From positions 310,001 to 374,000 of the forward strand of contig JAHBYP010000005.1 in the NCBI GenBank assembly GCA_019635875.1: a DNA stretch of 64,000 nt. Direction: 5' to 3'. The position numbers were made by a program, and so were the translations under genes. Below, in pieces: positions 59,276 through 64,000 of this stretch. The stretch is from Alphaproteobacteria bacterium. Its GTDB lineage: Bacteria > Pseudomonadota > Alphaproteobacteria > Reyranellales > Reyranellaceae. How positions within the stretch are numbered: position 1 is the first letter of the stretch; each line of letters starts with the position of its first letter. Under the pieces are notes generated by a model that worked only from the letters and a program-made list of their open reading frames with translations, made no database searches and was not told the DNA's origin.

Positions 59276-60724
59276 TCAGCGCTGGCGGAAGGAGTGGCTA
59301 AAGGCCTGGACCAGCGGGCCGACGATGTAGTCCAGCGCGGTGCGCTCGACGGTCGGGATGTTCACCTGCGCCGGCATGCCGGGATAGAGCTGGATCTGCG
59401 GCAGGTCGGCGAGCTGCTGCTGGTCGATGCGCAGCAGCGCGACGTAATAGGGCTGCCCGCTCTTCTGGTCGACCAGGCGGTCGGCCGAGACCTGCACCAC
59501 GTCGGCGTTGACCATCGGCGTGATGCGCTGTTTGTAGGCCGTCAGGTGCACCTCGGCGCGCATGTTGGGCCGCACCTCGGCGATGTCCTCGACCGCCACC
59601 TGGGCCTCGATCACCAGCGCGTCCTCGGTCGGCACGATGTCGAGGATCTTCTCGCCGCGGCCGATGACGCCGCCGACCGAGAAGACGTTGAGCGCGACCA
59701 CGCGGCCGGCATAGGGCGAGCGGATCTCCATGCGGCTGAGCACCGCCTTGGCGTTGCCGAGCTTGGGCAGCACCTCCAGCAGCCGGGCCTGGGTGTCGCG
59801 CAGGTCGCGCGTCACCTCGGTCATGCGGTCGTTCTCGAGCTGGGCGATCTGCTGGTGCTGCTCGGTGATCGCCTGCCGCGACTTGGCGATCGCCGCCTGG
59901 GCCTCGGCCAGCTGGCCCTCGAGCTGGATGCCGCTGCGCTCCAGCTGCAGGAAGCGCGGCCGGGCGATCAGCTTCTTGTCGAGCAGCGGCTTGATATCCT
60001 CCATCTCCGCCTTCACCGACGCGATCTGCGTGCGGTAGGACTTCACCGCCCCCTCGCCGCCGGTGATCTGGTGCTCGAGCTGGGCGATCTTCTCGCGGAT
60101 CACCTGGCGCGCGCCCTCCAGCGCCGCGCGCCGGCTGGTGAACTGGTCGAGCTGGCCGGTCCACACCGCGGTGAAATCGACGTTGTCGTTGTGCGGGACG
60201 AGGTCGGCGGGCAGCGTCATGGCGTCGGCGCGCTTGAGCTCGGCCTTGAGCCGCTCCTCGGTGGCGCGCAGCACGAGGAACTGCCGCGACAGGACCTCGA
60301 ACTCGGCGCGCACCTGGGTGTCGTCGAGCACGATCACGACGTCGCCCACCGCGACCTGGTCGCCCTCCTTGACGCGCAGCTCGCGCACGATGCCGCCGTC
60401 GAGATGCTGCAGGCTCCGGCGGTTGCCCTCGACCTTGACCACGCCGGTGGCGACCACGGCGCCATGCAGCGGCGCGGTCGCGGCCCAGTAGCCGAAGCCG
60501 CCGAAGAACAGCAGCACGATCACCCAGCCCACGGTGGCGATGCCCCACATCGAGTCGCTGGGCGGCTTCTCGGCCAGCAGCTCGGCCTGCTGCTTGCTGA
60601 GCGGCTTCTTCTTGGGCGCCAGGAAATCGACCTCGGTGCCGCCGGTGTCGCGCACGATGAGCTGCCGGCGTCGGGTCGGCTCCGCCGCCACCGGCAGGGC
60701 CGGCGTTTTGGTCTTGTCGCTCAC
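59276..60724 (-). CDS. Type I secretion membrane-fusion (adaptor) protein, HlyD/PrtE family
   Basis: 482 residues from GTG 60724, overlapping the ATPase stop (GTGA). Cytoplasmic N-terminus of about 58 residues, one membrane segment ('WGIATVGWVIVLLFFGGFGYW'), then a periplasmic part. 'GVVKVEGNRRSLQHLDGG' and 'VKEGDQVAVGDVVIVLDD' form the lipoyl-like domain; long Gln/Glu/Ala-rich coiled coils occupy about 150-320; 'IRSPYAGRVVALNVFSVGGV' re-enters the lipoyl fold; the C-terminal beta domain contains 'PYYVALLRIDQQQL'. It bridges the inner-membrane ABC pump to a TolC-type pore. No TolC gene is in the window. Confidence 0.9.
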   Translation of the reverse strand: MSDKTKTPALPVAAEPTRRRQLIVRDTGGTEVDFLAPKKKPLSKQQAELLAEKPPSDSMWGIATVGWVIVLLFFGGFGYWAATAPLHGAVVATGVVKVEGNRRSLQHLDGGIVRELRVKEGDQVAVGDVVIVLDDTQVRAEFEVLSRQFLVLRATEERLKAELKRADAMTLPADLVPHNDNVDFTAVWTGQLDQFTSRRAALEGARQVIREKIAQLEHQITGGEGAVKSYRTQIASVKAEMEDIKPLLDKKLIARPRFLQLERSGIQLEGQLAEAQAAIAKSRQAITEQHQQIAQLENDRMTEVTRDLRDTQARLLEVLPKLGNAKAVLSRMEIRSPYAGRVVALNVFSVGGVIGRGEKILDIVPTEDALVIEAQVAVEDIAEVRPNMRAEVHLTAYKQRITPMVNADVVQVSADRLVDQKSGQPYYVALLRIDQQQLADLPQIQLYPGMPAQVNIPTVERTALDYIVGPLVQAFSHSFRQR

Positions 60725-62490
60725 GGCCGGCCCTCCGCCGCGATCGGGCCGCCGTCAGCCGGCTTGGCCGACAGCTTGCCCTGGCGGTCGGCCGGCGCGG
60801 CCTTGACCTGCACCGGCCGCGTGATCTTCTTCAGCACCTCGTCGCGCGGGCCGAAGGCGGCCACCGTGCCGTCCTTCATCACCAGCACCTTGTCGACGAC
60901 GTTGAGCGCGGCCGGACGATGCGAGATCACGACCACCGTCGTGCCCCACATCTTCAGCTGCTTGATGCATTCCGCCAGTGCCGCCTCGCCCTCGTTGTCG
61001 AGGTTGGAGTTCGGCTCGTCGAGCACCACCAGGCAGGGGCTGCCATAGACGGCGCGCGCCAGGCCGATGCGCTGGCGCAGGCCGCCGGGCAGCGCCGCCC
61101 CGCCCTCGCCGACCTGGGTGTCGTAGCCCTCCGGCAGCGCCAGGATCGCCTCGTGCACGCCGGCCAGCTGCGCCGCGTCGATCACGCCGGAATCGTCGCC
61201 GTCGCGGAAGCGGCTGATGTTGCTGGCCACCGTGTCGGCGAACAGCTCGACGTCCTGCGGCAGGTAGCCGATATGCGGGCCCAGCTCGTCGCGCGGCCAC
61301 TTGGTCAGGTCGGCGCCGTCGAGGCGCACGGTGCCGCTGAACGGCGCGATCAGGCCTACCAGAAGGCGCGCAAGCGTCGACTTGCCGGAGCCCGAGGGGC
61401 CGACCACGCCGACCACCTCGCTGGGCTGGATGGCGAAGTCGACGCGGCTGAGGATGATGCGGCTGGTGTTGCGCAGGCCGTAGCTCACCGCCTGGACCTC
61501 GACGCGGCCCGTCGGCCGCGGCAGCGACAGCTTGTCGTCGTCCGACGGATTGGCGCCCAGCAGGCCCTTCAGGCGCTCGAAGGCGCCGCGCGCCGAGGCG
61601 ATGGTGCGCCACGAGCCGACGATCAGCTCGACCGGCTGCAGGGCGCGCGCCAGCAGGAGCGTGCCGGCGAACATCGCGCCCATGGTGGCGGAGCGCTCGA
61701 TCACGAGGTACGCGCCCAGGCCGAGGATCAGCGACTGCATGGCGAGGCGCAGCATCTTGGTGAAGCTGCCGGTCGCCGCCATGCGCGCCGCCACCGAATC
61801 CTGGCGCACCATCATGCGATTGCGCTCGCGCCCCCAGCGCTCCAGCAGCCGGGGCATCATGCCCATGGCCTGCACCACCTCGGAGTTGCGCAGGCTGGTT
61901 TCGGTGAAGCGGTAGCTCTTGTTGGCCGCCTCGGTCGACTCGGCCAGCGGCTTGCGCGCGAAATGCTCGCCGATCACCGCGGTCAACAGCAGCACGATCA
62001 CGCAGCCCAGCGCGAAGGCGCCCATCCAGGGATGCAGCATGAAGATCACGAAGACATAGACCGGCGCCCATGGCAGGTCGAACAGGGCGCTGATGCCCTG
62101 GCCCGACAGGAACAGCCTGAAGGTGTCGAAATCGCGCAACGGCTGGCTACCGGCGACGTCGCCCCGGCTGGCGGTGGCGAAGGTGGCGGCCATCACCCGG
62201 CCGCCCAGCACCCGGTCGAGCCGGATGCCGGCGCGCGCCAGGATGCGGGCGCGTACCCAGTCGAGGCCGGCCATGGTGATGAAGGCGACCAGCAGGGCGA
62301 TGGTCAGCATCGCCAGCGTGCTCTTGCTCGAACTCGAGATCACCCGGTCGTAGACCTGGAGCATGTAAAGCGGCGCGGCGAGGTAGAGCAGGTTGATGCC
62401 GAGGCTGAAGATGCCCGCGGTCAGGAAGTGACGCCGGCAGAGCTGAAGCGCGCGGGCCAGCTCGTCGGTCTTCTTGGACTTGCGACTCAT
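60721..62490 (-). CDS. Type I secretion system permease/ATPase, PrtD family
   Basis: 589 residues from ATG 62490 behind GGAGAGA; a GTG 27 bases upstream is possible. Six membrane segments in residues about 20-300, then the ATPase: Walker A 'GVVGPSGSGKSTLARLL', Q-loop 'IGYLPQDVELFADTVASNI', Walker B 'CLVVLDEPNSNLDNEGE', H-loop 'VVVISHRP'. The signature reads 'ALPGGLRQRIGLARA' where most have L-S-G-G-Q. No C39-like N-terminal domain. It exports proteins with an uncleaved C-terminal signal (RTX proteins, proteases, adhesins) across both membranes; no such substrate gene is visible nearby. Confidence 0.9.
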   Translation of the reverse strand: MSRKSKKTDELARALQLCRRHFLTAGIFSLGINLLYLAAPLYMLQVYDRVISSSSKSTLAMLTIALLVAFITMAGLDWVRARILARAGIRLDRVLGGRVMAATFATASRGDVAGSQPLRDFDTFRLFLSGQGISALFDLPWAPVYVFVIFMLHPWMGAFALGCVIVLLLTAVIGEHFARKPLAESTEAANKSYRFTETSLRNSEVVQAMGMMPRLLERWGRERNRMMVRQDSVAARMAATGSFTKMLRLAMQSLILGLGAYLVIERSATMGAMFAGTLLLARALQPVELIVGSWRTIASARGAFERLKGLLGANPSDDDKLSLPRPTGRVEVQAVSYGLRNTSRIILSRVDFAIQPSEVVGVVGPSGSGKSTLARLLVGLIAPFSGTVRLDGADLTKWPRDELGPHIGYLPQDVELFADTVASNISRFRDGDDSGVIDAAQLAGVHEAILALPEGYDTQVGEGGAALPGGLRQRIGLARAVYGSPCLVVLDEPNSNLDNEGEAALAECIKQLKMWGTTVVVISHRPAALNVVDKVLVMKDGTVAAFGPRDEVLKKITRPVQVKAAPADRQGKLSAKPADGGPIAAEGRP

Positions 62491-62707
62491 TCTCTCCGCC
62501 GGCGGCAGATGCCGCACAATGGCTGCCTAATGACCCAAAATAATCTGGCAAGTACATAGCACGCCAACGAAACTTGATCCAGATGGCAATGGGCAACAGC
62601 TCGAATACGGACCAGTTTGAATGCACCTGCAAGCTTGGGCGTTCTGTTCGAATCGCCAGCCCTGCGGCGAATCAAGCCGTATTCGCAATCAACTGCAGCC
62701 ACCCCTA

Positions 62708-64000
62708 TTAGATCACGCCCAGCATGCGCCAGCGTGGCAATCTTGTTGTTCTGAACTCGCATACAAACCCCGCGAGTGCCTTTACGTTTTCGGGGTTGTT
62801 CTCGACAGGACGACCGTCCCGCATGAATGATTGGCCCGACCGGCCGATACGATCCATGGCCGCCTGAGCGATCGCGAGTTCGTCGCCGGCAAGTGCGTCA
62901 GCCAGTAATGGAACGAGGATGCGTTCGGCCTGACTGGCCGGGATTGCTGAACCGAGAACCGGCGAGGCCAAGTAACGATGCGTGTCGGCTGACATCGATA
63001 GGTCCATGACAATGTCATTCAGGCGTAGGGCAACAGACCTGTCGATCAACGTAACACCGGACCGTGCCGGACGGATTAACTTGTTGTGAACTAGCAATTC
63101 TACCAGTGTCCTTGCGCGCTCCTCCTTCAAGCCCAAATTTGTGGCCGCGTCTATCAAGGTGGCACCGTGTACCACTTTACCCTCGACACATCGACACATG
63201 GCATCGAGGACTCTTCCAGGCGGACGAATCTCTCCCAGAGGAGTTTTCAAGGACGTGGGCATTTCAACAACATGGGGCATCAACGCAAATGGCCAGTCCC
63301 TCAGTCGTTGCCGTTGCTGCTGGGGGGTCAACGCTTGCGGTGCCTTGACGTAGACATCTCGGCGAAACTCTTTGCCAGCGATGAAATCCTTCAGCAGTTC
63401 ACGCATTGCCGCATCAGGCGCAGCACTTACTGTGTCGCGTAAGTCCTTGGGAACGCAAAGCTCAACTCGATTTTCACCGACGGCGGCAGAAGCGACATAT
63501 CGGAGCCCAGCTTGGGCCAGGCTGGCGATTACATCCGATACATATAACGGTTGCCACCCCGCGTTCAGAAACTCGTGCACAATATAGCGCCTGTCCCGTC
63601 CCCCCAAGTGGGACAGGTACTTCTTCGACAGTGCGCCGTGCTTCGCTACCTTGCCGTCCGATTTGTCAATTAGCAGTTCCAGTAGCGGCATCGCATTCTC
63701 AATTCGCGCGATGCTATCTCCCTGGCTTCGGCGGGCGGCCTCGAACAGCAGCTTCTGTGTCGGAAGTACACGTGTCCAGCCAGGCATCACGTTGTAGCTG
63801 ATGAATGCCACCCCACCCGAAACCAGCTTCGTCGCCAGAAAATCGTGGATCTCCTCTCGCACCTCCGCGGAGACCCAGCTATAGACACCGTGCAGAGTAA
63901 GAATATCGAAGGCCTCAAGCCCAGCATCGCCTGAACGCGCAGCGTCGTCAAAACTCAACTCATAGAATAGGAGGTTCTCAAGGCCGGCGCGCTTCGCCAG
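62708..64000 (-). CDS. Methyltransferase with C-terminal regulatory domain (partial, N-terminus beyond window)
   Basis: The frame is open to the right edge, so the start lies outside; about 430 codons are visible. The first part holds the end of a SAM-methyltransferase fold: 'LENLLFYELSFDDA', 'FDILTLHGVYSWVS' (strand 4 and post-motif), 'LVSGGVAFISYNVMPGW'. This last pattern is typical of proteins carrying the MethyTransf_Reg (PF10119-type) domain, which follows ('YLSHLGGRDRRYIVHEFLN'). A winged-helix-like C-terminal region ends at 62708. GC content is visibly lower than in the neighbouring secretion genes, hinting at transfer. Substrate unknown; such proteins often sit in surface-polysaccharide or S-layer loci. 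Confidence 0.7.
   Translation of the reverse strand: MAKRAGLENLLFYELSFDDAARSGDAGLEAFDILTLHGVYSWVSAEVREEIHDFLATKLVSGGVAFISYNVMPGWTRVLPTQKLLFEAARRSQGDSIARIENAMPLLELLIDKSDGKVAKHGALSKKYLSHLGGRDRRYIVHEFLNAGWQPLYVSDVIASLAQAGLRYVASAAVGENRVELCVPKDLRDTVSAAPDAAMRELLKDFIAGKEFRRDVYVKAPQALTPQQQRQRLRDWPFALMPHVVEMPTSLKTPLGEIRPPGRVLDAMCRCVEGKVVHGATLIDAATNLGLKEERARTLVELLVHNKLIRPARSGVTLIDRSVALRLNDIVMDLSMSADTHRYLASPVLGSAIPASQAERILVPLLADALAGDELAIAQAAMDRIGRSGQSFMRDGRPVENNPENVKALAGFVCEFRTTRLPRWRMLGVI

Noticed and set aside
62487..62762. 91-codon open frame between the secretion ATPase and the methyltransferase-type gene
   Set aside because: No motif and no clear ribosome binding site; it overlaps the 3' end of the methyltransferase-type gene.

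Overview
The window reads as chromosome of a GC-rich alphaproteobacterium. GC is high in most of it. Genes are packed with 1-4 base start/stop overlaps (ATGA, GTGA, TGATG), intergenic palindromes of the kind common in Rhizobiales and Rhodospirillales genomes recur, and the guaA / rsmB / guaB / rlmE / ppx neighbourhood fits that class. A Reyranella- or Bradyrhizobium-like host is a guess from style, not a determination.

Layout. (1) 1-3683: accessory DNA of lower GC abutting the 3' end of guaA. It holds a TIR-APAZ gene coupled to a short Argonaute cut by the window edge (a SPARTA-type abortive-infection module), then a degenerate second copy of the guaA 3' end (2084-2125), then a coupled two-gene unit (a possible ADP-ribosyltransferase-fold protein and a helical partner). 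This looks like islands stacked at the guaA attachment site. (2) 3684-17119: housekeeping genes guaA, GNAT, rsmB, guaB, rlmE and ppx, interspersed with two tandem SGNH-hydrolase paralogues, a papain/C39-like cysteine peptidase with an unknown partner, and small DUF4242 and DUF1993 proteins. (3) 17165-24268: an AraC-regulated LIV-type ABC importer with an SDR dehydrogenase and a cupin dioxygenase, probably uptake and breakdown of a small aromatic or ketone compound. (4) 24352-24425: tRNA-Gln(CUG). (5) 24526-33743: an aa3/caa3-type cytochrome oxidase operon (tri-heme cytochrome c, CuA subunit II with fused cytochrome c, CaCA-type exchanger, fused subunit I-III, small membrane protein) with CtaG, and a divergent epimerase-VKOR fusion.

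(6) 33859-52211: an 18-kb, one-strand trehalose/alpha-glucan operon, otsA-glgE-treS/pep2-glgB-glgX-treZ-malQ-treY. It joins the GlgE route (trehalose to maltose to maltose-1-phosphate to glucan, then branching by GlgB) with the TreX/Y/Z route back from glucan to trehalose, and adds OtsA. No glgA, glgC or otsB is in the window. (7) 52477-59073: UDP-sugar dehydrogenase, carboxymuconolactone-decarboxylase-like protein, Baeyer-Villiger-type monooxygenase, a third SGNH protein, a lipoprotein, a small unknown and a crotonase-fold protein that appears to lack the classic glutamates. (8) 59276-62490: a type I secretion adaptor/ATPase pair without a visible substrate. (9) 62708-64000: a lower-GC, edge-truncated protein of the methyltransferase-with-regulatory-domain type.

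Start codons were re-chosen from ribosome binding sites, overlaps and family N-termini. All family assignments were made by eye from motifs, without database searches.
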